Shown piece after piece: positions 26,172 to 33,386 of a stretch of DNA of 50,888 nt. Every line of letters starts with the position of its first letter. Position 1 is the stretch's first letter. This stretch comes from Burkholderiaceae bacterium (GTDB taxonomy: Bacteria > Pseudomonadota > Gammaproteobacteria > Burkholderiales > Burkholderiaceae_E): contig JADJVQ010000046.1 in NCBI GenBank assembly GCA_016710525.1, forward strand, positions 1-50,888. Reading direction: 5' to 3'. The position numbers were made by a program, and so were the translations under genes. Below the pieces are notes generated by a model. The model was not told the origin of the DNA and did no database searches. It saw only the letters and a program-made list of their open reading frames with translations.

Positions 26172-27040
26172 TTTCCAGGCACCCGGATGTCGTAAGCGCG
26201 CTGCGCCCGCTCGCCGAGCAGGTTCAAGGACATGACCGTAAGAAACATCGCTGCCGCCGGCACAAAGATCACGTGCGGCGCGATGTCAAGGTTGGCGCGC
26301 TCGTTGCTGATGATGCTGCCCCAGCTCGGCGCTGGCGGCGGCACGCTCAGTCCCAGGAAACCGAGCGACGCCTCGGCGAGCACCGCGATCGCGAACATCA
26401 CAAGGCTGTACGACAGCATCGGCCCGACGAGATTGGGCAGGATCTCGCGCAGCAGGATGCGCGGATCACGTGCGCCAAGTGCCTGCGCGACCAGCACGAA
26501 CTCGCGGCGGCGAAACACCAAGGTGTTCGCGCGCGCGATCCTTGCGAAGGCAGGCACGAACAAGGTCCCGATCGCAAGCGTCACATTGAGCAGCGAGCCG
26601 CCCAGGTTCGCAACGATGGTGATCGCCAGGATCAGGCCCGGGAACGCCAGCAGCACGTTCATAAATCCCATGACCATCTGCTCGCTCCATCCGCGATAGT
26701 AGCCAGCGACCATCCCGAGACCGCCCCCCACCAGCAGCCCGATCCCCACTGAACCGAGCCCCACCGTCAGCGAGACCTGAGCGCCGTAGAGCACGCGGGC
26801 GAAGATGTCGCGTCCGAGCGAATCCGCGCCCAGCCAGTGGGCTTGCCCGGGCAGCGCCAGCATGCTGATCAGATCCTGCGCGTTCGGATCCGGGATCGGC
26901 AGCAGGGGCCCGACGATCGACAGGCCGATGAGCAGCGTCAGCCAGCCGATCGACAGCAACACCGGCACGTCGAGCAAACGTCGCCGCACTGCGGCGGGTT
27001 CCAACGCCAGTGCAGGCGCATCCCGTACTGCCTCAGCCAT
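26168..27040 (-). CDS. ABC importer permease, DppC/OppC type
   Basis: A 290-aa inner-membrane protein with about six helices. The N-terminal helix (VLLSIGWLTLLIGLSIVGPL) is followed by GADSLGRDIFARVLYGAQVS, a hallmark of DppC-like permeases. The EAA-type loop that contacts the ATPase reads EFVLVAQALGARDPRILLREI. Its 3' end overlaps the next gene by 4 bases and its start overlaps the DppB-like gene by 8, showing a tightly packed operon. Confidence 0.93.
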   Translation of the reverse strand: MAEAVRDAPALALEPAAVRRRLLDVPVLLSIGWLTLLIGLSIVGPLLPIPDPNAQDLISMLALPGQAHWLGADSLGRDIFARVLYGAQVSLTVGLGSVGIGLLVGGGLGMVAGYYRGWSEQMVMGFMNVLLAFPGLILAITIVANLGGSLLNVTLAIGTLFVPAFARIARANTLVFRRREFVLVAQALGARDPRILLREILPNLVGPMLSYSLVMFAIAVLAEASLGFLGLSVPPPAPSWGSIISNERANLDIAPHVIFVPAAAMFLTVMSLNLLGERAQRAYDIRVPGK

Positions 27041-27980
27041 GGCTCGTCCTCGGGTCCAGGAAGTTATAGAGCAGGTCGACTGTGGCGTTGACCAGCACGA
27101 ACGCCACCGCGACGAACAGGACGATACCCTGCAACACCAGGAAGTCCTGCTGGTAGACGGACTGGATCAGCAACTGGCCGATGCCGGGCAGCGCGAACAG
27201 CACCTCGACGATGATCGCGCCTCCGATCAACCGGCCGATGTTGACTCCCACGACCGTGATCAGCGAGAACGACGACGGCCGCAACGCATGGAACAGCAGG
27301 ATGCGCCTCGGCGGCATGCCCTTCGCGCGGGCCACGGCAATGTAGTCCTGCTGCAGCGTTTGCATCATGTCCTCGCGCAGCAGGCGCAGGTAGACCGGGA
27401 TCTCCGCCAGCGCGAGCGCCAGCACCGGCAGCAACAGGGACTGGAGGTTCTCGAGGATGCCGTCATCGAGCGATGCGTAGCCCGTCGCCGGCAACAGCCC
27501 GAGCTGGATCGAGAACAGGTAGATGAGCAGGATGCCGATCAGGAACGGCGGCATCGACAGCAGGCCGAGCGAGGTGCCCATCGTGGCCCGGTCGAAATTG
27601 CTCCCCGAACGCCAGGCGCTGAAGATCCCGCAGGGCACCGCGATCGCCAGCGCGACGATCTGGGTCAGGACCAGGATCTCGACGGTCACCGGCAGACGAT
27701 GCAGGATCATGTCGAAGACCTTCTCATCGGTGCGATACGAGGCGCCGAAATCGCCCTGCAGCGCATTGAGCAGCCAGTCGAAGTACCGGACCAGCAGTGG
27801 CTGGTCGAGCCCCAGCTTCGCGCGCCAGACGGCGATGCTCTCGGGGGTTGCATCCTCGCCCAGCAGAGCCAGCACTGGATCACCGGGCAGGAGGTTCGCG
27901 AGCACGAAGGTCGCGATCGTCACCCCCCACACGACCAGAACCAGCGACAGCAGGCGCGACCGTATCCGTGCGAAAGACAT
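27033..27980 (-). CDS. ABC importer permease, DppB/OppB type
   Basis: A 315-aa inner-membrane protein. The start (SRLLSLVLVVWGVTIATFVL) and LLPGDPVLALLGEDATPE are the usual DppB N-terminus; the EAA-type loop lies in DYIAVARAKGMPPRRILLFH. About six helices end with QDFLVLQGIVLFVAVAFVLV and the DPR box. It forms the pore with the DppC-like subunit. It starts 9 bases after the binding-protein stop. Confidence 0.93.
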   Translation of the reverse strand: MSFARIRSRLLSLVLVVWGVTIATFVLANLLPGDPVLALLGEDATPESIAVWRAKLGLDQPLLVRYFDWLLNALQGDFGASYRTDEKVFDMILHRLPVTVEILVLTQIVALAIAVPCGIFSAWRSGSNFDRATMGTSLGLLSMPPFLIGILLIYLFSIQLGLLPATGYASLDDGILENLQSLLLPVLALALAEIPVYLRLLREDMMQTLQQDYIAVARAKGMPPRRILLFHALRPSSFSLITVVGVNIGRLIGGAIIVEVLFALPGIGQLLIQSVYQQDFLVLQGIVLFVAVAFVLVNATVDLLYNFLDPRTSHG

Positions 27981-27989
27981 CTGGTGCCC

Positions 27990-29573
27990 CTATCGCTCCA
28001 GCCAGACGTTCCCTACCCTCGGCAGACCATCCGGTATCTTCGGTAAACCGTCCACCTTGCGACTGGACAGGAAGTAATTGGTGGTCGAGTGCATGAACAG
28101 GTAGGTGCCGTCACGGGCGAGCAACTGCGCGACCTTGGCGTAGGTATCCAGCCGAACCTTGGAATCGAGCGCGCTGCGGGCCTGCTCGAGCAGCTTGTCC
28201 ATCTCCGGATTCTTGTACTGCGTGTAGTTCCTCGGGCTGGTCGAATGGAAGAACTGGTACGCGTTGAGGTCGGGGTCACCACGGCCGGGCCAGCGGAAGG
28301 ACACGGCGTCGAAGTCGTTCTTGATCGCCTTGCGGATCAGCTGCAACTGCTCGAGCTGCTCGATCGACACCTCGATGCCGACCTTCTGCCACATCTGTTG
28401 GTACACCTGGGCCAACTGCACGGCGGACGGCACAGCGCTGACCGACAAGGTGAACTTGACCGGTTTGCCGTATTCCTTGATGAGCGCCCGCGCCTTGTCG
28501 GGGTTGTATTCCGGGAACTTGACATCCAACCGGCCCGCCATCATGCCCGGACCGAAGGGCGAGTTGACGATGGGATAGACGCCTCGGTTGATCGTCTTCA
28601 GGATCAGCGCCCGGTCGGTGGCATGGAACAGCGCCTGGCGCACGCGAGCGTCGTTCGTCGGAGCCCGTTGCGCATGGAACATCGCGAACACGCTGCCCAG
28701 CCCAGGCGATTCGACCACTTTGACGCGTGTCTGCCCCGATTTGGCGGCAGCGACATCGGCCGCCGACGGCACAGCGGCCAGTTGAATGTCGCCGGCGGTC
28801 AGGCTCGCCATCCGCGTCTGACCGTCGGGGATCGGCCGATAGACCACTGCATCCAGGTGCGGGAGTCCTTTCTGCCAGTAGTCCGGATTGCGCTCGACCC
28901 GCAGCGAGATGCCGCGTTTCCACTCGACGAAGCGGAAGGGTCCGGTGCCGACCGGGGTTTCCGCATAGTTCTTGCCGGCCGACTCCGCCTTGCGTATCGC
29001 GGTCGGCGACGTCTGCAGGCCGGCAATGTCCGCGAGCACCGCCGGGAAGGCGGCGTTCGGCGCCTTCAGGCGGAACTCGACAGTGTATGGCCCGGACTTG
29101 TCGACGCTCCTGATCGAAGACACTTCCGCCAAGCAGCGGCAGCCCTTGGCCGGATCCATCAAACGCCGGAAGTTGAACACCACCGCGTCGGCGTCGAACG
29201 GCGTTGCGTCGTGGAACTTGACGCCCTCGCGCAGCTTGGCCGTATACGTCATGCCGTCGCCCGACACGGACAGCGACTCGGCCAGGTGGGGAACGATGTA
29301 ACCCTTCTCGTTGATCTCCATCAGCGGCTCGTAGAACGACACCGCCACCATGCGCTCGACCAGCGCCCCCATGCCCAGCGGATCGAAGCCGGGGAAGTCC
29401 GCCTCCAGCCCCACCGTCAGCACGCCGCCCTTGCGCGGTTCGGCGGCAGGCGCTGTTGCCGGTGCAAGGCCGAGAGCAATTGCTGTAACGACGACGGCCA
29501 CCCATACGCTGACCGCACGGCGAAGCCGAAATGCGATTCCGCACGAAGATCCCTGAGGGATGTTTCGAATCAC
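27990..29573 (-). CDS. Family-5 extracellular solute-binding protein
   Basis: A 527-aa periplasmic binding protein. I chose GTG 29573 because GGAGG lies five bases upstream; the longer frame to 29630 has no such support. A signal peptide (VWVAVVVTAIALGLAPATAP, cleaved near APAAEP) precedes the mature start GGVLTVGLEADFPGFDPLG. Family blocks such as LRDGVKFHD-like REGVKFHDATPFDADAV and TGPFRFVEWKRG are present. The family binds peptides but also opines, glutathione, nickel complexes and other medium-size compounds. The ligand here is unknown; the flanking dioxygenase genes suggest it is their substrate or a precursor. Confidence 0.92.
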   Translation of the reverse strand: MIRNIPQGSSCGIAFRLRRAVSVWVAVVVTAIALGLAPATAPAAEPRKGGVLTVGLEADFPGFDPLGMGALVERMVAVSFYEPLMEINEKGYIVPHLAESLSVSGDGMTYTAKLREGVKFHDATPFDADAVVFNFRRLMDPAKGCRCLAEVSSIRSVDKSGPYTVEFRLKAPNAAFPAVLADIAGLQTSPTAIRKAESAGKNYAETPVGTGPFRFVEWKRGISLRVERNPDYWQKGLPHLDAVVYRPIPDGQTRMASLTAGDIQLAAVPSAADVAAAKSGQTRVKVVESPGLGSVFAMFHAQRAPTNDARVRQALFHATDRALILKTINRGVYPIVNSPFGPGMMAGRLDVKFPEYNPDKARALIKEYGKPVKFTLSVSAVPSAVQLAQVYQQMWQKVGIEVSIEQLEQLQLIRKAIKNDFDAVSFRWPGRGDPDLNAYQFFHSTSPRNYTQYKNPEMDKLLEQARSALDSKVRLDTYAKVAQLLARDGTYLFMHSTTNYFLSSRKVDGLPKIPDGLPRVGNVWLER

Positions 29574-29744
29574 CGTATCCTCCAATTTTTTCGAGTCATA
29601 GGCGAACTCGGCGCACGAACCCTGTTGCAACCGTGCAAGGTTCGATGGCGCCCGCAGCCCAACTGCAGGTGCAGGTCGTCAGCCGAAGCGTGCCGGCCGC
29701 CGAGCGGCCGATACGCGGGTGACGACTCGTCAGCGGTGATTGAG

Positions 29745-30617
29745 TCAGGCCGCCATTGCGCTCTTCTCGGGCGTGTTCGCCCGGAAGAACGGCCGGTCTC
29801 CCGCGATCGTCACGCGGAAACCGCTGCGAACCTCAGGGAAGTAGTCCCACATCGCATGATGCTGCGTACAACGGTTGTCCCAGAACGCGATCGACCCGAC
29901 GTCCCATTGGAACCGACATTGAAACTCGGGCCGGGCGCAGTGCGCATACAGGAACTGGAGCAACGCTTCGCTCTCGCGCTTGGGTAGGTCCTTGATGTGG
30001 GTCGTGAAGCCGCTGTTCACAAACAATGCCTGGCGTCCGGTTTCCGGATGCGTGCGGATCATCGGATGCTCGGACACCGGGAACGCCTTCTTCGTATCCT
30101 CGCGCGATCCTGCGGCGTATTCGTAGCGCCCGCGGTAGACGTGTTCACCGGAGTGCACGGCCGTCAGCCCGTACAGCATTTCCTTCATCTGCGGGGACAG
30201 CGCATCGTAAGCGGCGTACATGCTCGAGAACAGCGTGTCGCCTCCGCACGAGGGGACCTTGTGCAGGCGCAGGATGCTGCCCATCGGCGGCTCGGCGTCG
30301 CAGGAGACGTCACTGTGCCAGCCCTCCCCAGCGACGCGCTTGGACTTCTCGTCGGCATGGATCCGCAGGATCTCGGGGTGGCCTTCCGGAGAAGGCGCGG
30401 CGAGATGAACGTGGAGTTCACCGAAGCGGCGGCCGAAGTCCTTGTGCTGATCGAGCGTGATGTCCTGGTCACGGAAAAAGATGACCTGATTCTCCAGCAG
30501 CGCGGACTTGATCTCGCGGAACGTCCGATCGTCGAGCGGCTTGGCAAGGTCCACGCCCGAAATCTGGGCCCCGATTCGAGGCGTTAGTTTGCGTACCCGG
30601 ATCGTTTGATAGGTCAT
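29745..30617 (-). CDS. TauD-type Fe(II)/2-oxoglutarate dioxygenase
   Basis: A 290-aa enzyme matching TauD in length and layout. GGAGGAG lies just before the ATG. The N-terminus IGAQISGVDLAKPLDD is the TauD signature. Iron ligands are H101-S-D103 (GEGWHSDVSCD) and H253 (TQHHAMWDYF); R268 fits the 2-oxoglutarate-binding Arg. Positions are nearly the same as in taurine dioxygenase (99, 101, 255, 270). Such enzymes hydroxylate the carbon next to a leaving group: taurine and alkylsulfonates give sulfite, aryloxyacids give phenols. The gene is divergent from a LysR gene and first in the minus-strand importer/oxygenase run. Confidence 0.9.
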   Translation of the reverse strand: MTYQTIRVRKLTPRIGAQISGVDLAKPLDDRTFREIKSALLENQVIFFRDQDITLDQHKDFGRRFGELHVHLAAPSPEGHPEILRIHADEKSKRVAGEGWHSDVSCDAEPPMGSILRLHKVPSCGGDTLFSSMYAAYDALSPQMKEMLYGLTAVHSGEHVYRGRYEYAAGSREDTKKAFPVSEHPMIRTHPETGRQALFVNSGFTTHIKDLPKRESEALLQFLYAHCARPEFQCRFQWDVGSIAFWDNRCTQHHAMWDYFPEVRSGFRVTIAGDRPFFRANTPEKSAMAA

Positions 30618-30728
30618 GGTGTCTCCTCCTGCGCATTGGTTTCCCGCGCTCTGGTTGTGGATGACTCAAGGTCAACTCCAGATTGCGGGTCTAGGCAGCA
30701 GAATGCAAATTGACTATTCTTTGCTCTT

Positions 30729-30745
30729 CATAACATTTGTTTATG
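30729..30745. promoter_or_regulatory. Palindrome CATAA-N7-TTATG, candidate LysR operator
   Basis: CATAACATTTGTTTATG is an AT-rich dyad in a GC-rich intergenic region, in the 133 bases between the divergent tauD-type and lysR genes. It lies six bases before the lysR GTG, consistent with an autoregulatory site. A TTGACT box lies at 30712-30717. LysR boxes often have the T-N11-A form, and this dyad is close to it. Confidence 0.5.
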
Positions 30746-30750
30746 TTCCC

Positions 30751-31635
30751 GTGAACCTGCACCTGTTGCGCACCTTCGCCGCGGTGGCCGAGCACGGCAG
30801 CTTCACTCGGGCGGCCGAAGCGATCCACGTGAGCCAGCCGGCCGTCTCCAGGGCTGTCCACGAACTGGAGGAACAACTCGGCCTGCCCCTGGTGGAGCGG
30901 ATCGCGGGACAGGTGCGCTGCACTGAGGCAGGAACCGCCCTCTTCCAGCACGCGTGCGCGATCTTCGCGCTGGAACGCACGGCCGAAGCGGACATTCGCG
31001 GCCGCCGGGGCCTCAAGCAGGGCACTCTGGTGGTCGGCGCCAGCCGGACCGTCGCCACCTATCTGCTGCCGCCGCTGGTCGCCCGTTTCCTGGACGCGCA
31101 CCCCCGGGTCTCCGTGCGCATGGTGAGCGACAACACTCACGCCATCGAGGAGCGATTGCTGGCTTACGAACTCGACCTGGCGTTGGTGGAAGCGCCAATG
31201 CGCGACCCGCGGATCGAGCTTCTGGAATGGCGCAACGACCATATGGCGATCGTGGCGAGCGCCACCTGTTTTCGCGAAACCAGTCGCCCCCTAACGACAG
31301 AGAGATTCAGCTCGATGCGCTGGATCATGCGGGAGACGGGATCCGGGACAAGAGAAATCGCGATCAGCCGGCTGCGAGAGGCCGGCGTCGAGGTCAGCGA
31401 CATGCTCGAAGTCGACGGCAATGCGGCAGTTGTTGCGAGCGTCGCGGCTGGACTGGGCGTGACGATGATCAGCGTCGAGGCGGCGCGTGACCCTCTGGCA
31501 CTGGGCAGGCTCGTAAAGCTCGAGCTGGCTGGCCTGCGGACCATACGCCCGCTGTACCGTGCCCGCATACGGGAACGACCGCTAAGCCCCGCGTCACAGG
31601 CCTTTGCCAGGCTCGTGCTGGAAAGCGGCGTGTAG
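30751..31635 (+). CDS. LysR-family transcriptional regulator
   Basis: A 294-aa regulator from GTG 30751, which places the start VNLHLLRTFAAVAEHGSFTR at the usual position; the longer frame to 30616 is not supported. The HTH (AAEAIHVSQPAVSRAVHELE) is followed by a linker helix and a two-lobe effector domain (GTLVVGASRTVATYLLPPLV). There is no clear ribosome site, so it may be leaderless or weakly translated. Divergence from the TauD/importer run suggests that it controls these genes in response to the substrate or a sulfur or carbon signal, like Cbl/CysB-type or catabolic LysR proteins. Confidence 0.9.
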   Translation: MNLHLLRTFAAVAEHGSFTRAAEAIHVSQPAVSRAVHELEEQLGLPLVERIAGQVRCTEAGTALFQHACAIFALERTAEADIRGRRGLKQGTLVVGASRTVATYLLPPLVARFLDAHPRVSVRMVSDNTHAIEERLLAYELDLALVEAPMRDPRIELLEWRNDHMAIVASATCFRETSRPLTTERFSSMRWIMRETGSGTREIAISRLREAGVEVSDMLEVDGNAAVVASVAAGLGVTMISVEAARDPLALGRLVKLELAGLRTIRPLYRARIRERPLSPASQAFARLVLESGV

Positions 31636-31814
31636 GAGCGCGCAGCTGGCCGAACCGATACCGCGCGTAGCGGCACATAGCACGATTTTTGCGCCGCACG
31701 CTGCACCGTGGCAGGACGTGCACATGTTCTCGATGGTCTTCACGCTGCTCGGGCTGTGCCTGCGGGTTCGCGCGCGGCTCGGCGAGCCGAAGCGACTACC
31801 GAATAGCGTCGACT

Positions 31815-32092
31815 TCATCGGACCACGAGCAAGGTCAGAACGGTGCCCAGCGTCATCCCGCCGACGATCAACATGCCGATCTGACGCCGGCTCTCGGCGC
31901 CTGTGCCGCTGGCCAGCACCAGCGGAACCCGCACCCAGCACCATCGCTCCGGTGGTCATCAGGATGGAATGGGACACAGCCGCGGGCTGGCCGATTCGGT
32001 GACAGCCGTGAACATCTCCTTGCCTTCATCGCGCAGCTGACTGGAGAACTCGACGATCAGGATTCCGTGCTTGGTGACGAGGCCCACCGGGA
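31815..32092 (-). pseudogene. C-terminal remnant of an RND multidrug-type permease
   Basis: Pieces of the last membrane region of an AcrB/MexF-like pump lie in three frames: GLVTKHGILIVEFSSQLRDE, then SILMTTGAMVLGAG, then VLASGTGAESRRQIG and VGGMTLGTVLTLLVV before a stop at 31815-31817. At least two frameshifts are needed. The remaining about 850 residues are absent. This is not related to the intact metal pump at 1681. Confidence 0.8.
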
Positions 32093-32100
32093 GCTTGGCC

Positions 32101-32364
32101 GCCAGAGAGGGCCAGTCTGTACGCCTGTTCCTCATGGCCGACGCGGTGGGCTGTGCCAAGAACGGGCAGAAGATGCCCGAGGGCTATTACAACGTGCAGC
32201 TTATGCTCGGCAAAATCCTGCGCAAGGGCGACGTCGGGTTGTGCGGCACCTGTATTGATGCGCGCGGTCCGCGCGACGACGAGCTGATCGAAGGCGCCCG
32301 ACGCGGCACGATGGCGCAGCTCGCCGACGGAACGGCCGAGGCCGACAAGGTCCTGGTCTTCTAG
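32101..32364 (+). pseudogene. DsrE-family protein, N-terminally truncated
   Basis: The frame carries most of a small DsrE/F-like protein: EGQSVRLFLMADAVGCAKNG, MPEGYYNVQLMLGKILRKG, GLCGTCIDARG and the end TAEADKVLVF. The usual first 35 or so residues are missing and replaced by the RND remnant running the other way. DsrE-type proteins act in sulfur relay or persulfide handling; the GLCGTC cysteines remain. Without a start it is probably dead, though the frame is open to 32071. Confidence 0.75.
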
Positions 32365-32505
32365 ACCGAGACTGATGGCTGACAGGATGGTTGGCGCTTC
32401 CCGCTGAACACGCCTGTCGTGTAGTCGATCTTCTCGGCGTCTTCGTCGATGCGCGTTAGCGCGAAAAACAGACTGCGCTGCTCGAGGCTGAAGCGTTGCT
32501 AGCGA

Positions 32506-33386
32506 TCCGAGCAGTGGCACGGCGGCCAGACGAAGCCAAGCCGTGGCAAGGAGCGTCGGAACTGGCAGCAAGCAAGCCGTCGTTCGCACGAGCCACTGGA
32601 CCGTCGACAGCACCGGCCGTGAAGCCGCTACGACCATGACAACGAAGCCAACCAACGGCTCCATGTTGCTACCCGACCGGCGAGATCCGTCGCTGACGGT
32701 TCGCATCGTTGACGGACAGACTGGTGCATTGCTTTCGCTGCTGGTGTCTGAGCGCATCCACCTGATCCTCGGCGGACGCCTGCGTCCGGCAGTTCCCGAG
32801 GGTGCAGGCGCTTGGTCTGTACGACGATCCGATGCAGTTAGTCGTGTCGCGGCGCCATCCCCTGGCGCGCGCGGCAAATCCGAGTTGGGCGCGATGCGTC
32901 GCCAGTCCATGGGTGCTTCCGCCCGTTGGCCATCCTGTGCGTTCGAGCTTCGATCGTGCGCGGAGATCACGCCAGGCGGCTCGGCCTGTTCCTGCCGGTG
33001 ACGGTCTTCGTGAACGCCTCGCTTCAGCACGACCCGGGCGCTCTCTCGATGATCGATTGCCTGCAGGAAACCACATCGCGCGCGGCGCCAGATCGCCGAA
33101 GCACCGGTTAAATATTAAGTATTTCTGAATCCAGAAGTGAAATTAAAGCGATTGTCTGGATGTGTCGCGTCCGTATGATGGCGAGCACCGCCGAGCGTCG
33201 CCGACTGCTGGGGGCGCGGCATACGGAGTTCCTTCGCCCGCCATGTCCCGACCGCCGCTGACGCCCGCTGCCGACCAGCCGATCCGTTTCGAAGACCGCG
33301 CCCGCGACCGGACCGAATTCACCACCTGCTACATGTGCGCCTGCCGTTGCGGCATCCAGGTGACCATCCAGGATGGCAAGGTGCGC
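32506..33386 (+). repeat. 0.88-kb direct repeat, copy A (LysR tail plus soeA head)
   Basis: This 881-bp segment recurs at 41905-42787 with about 8 substitutions and one 2-base indel seen by eye. Both start at TCCGAGCAGTGGCACGGCGG and end at GGCAAGGTGCGC inside soeA. Copy A contains the true 5' end of soeA. Confidence 0.93.
32665..33111 (+). pseudogene. LysR effector-domain remnant, copy A
   Basis: The piece DPSLTVRIVDGQTGALLSLL, RPAVPEG, DDPMQLVVSRRHPLARAANP and LPPVGHPVRSSFDRA is the C-terminal domain of a LysR regulator without its HTH. Two frame breaks occur: a 2-base loss near 32802 present only in this copy, and a break near 32950-32965 shared with copy B, after which the frame reads LGLFLPVTVFVNASLQHDPG to a stop at 33109-33111. 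It is non-functional. Confidence 0.75.

Noticed and set aside
28089..29987. Plus-strand 632-codon frame opposite the binding-protein gene
   Set aside because: Shadow frame rich in Arg, His, Gln and Ala without domain.
31710..31730. CTSCH-like heme motif on the minus strand (ENMCTSCHGAACG)
   Set aside because: Isolated in a debris region, no other cytochrome features; probably chance.
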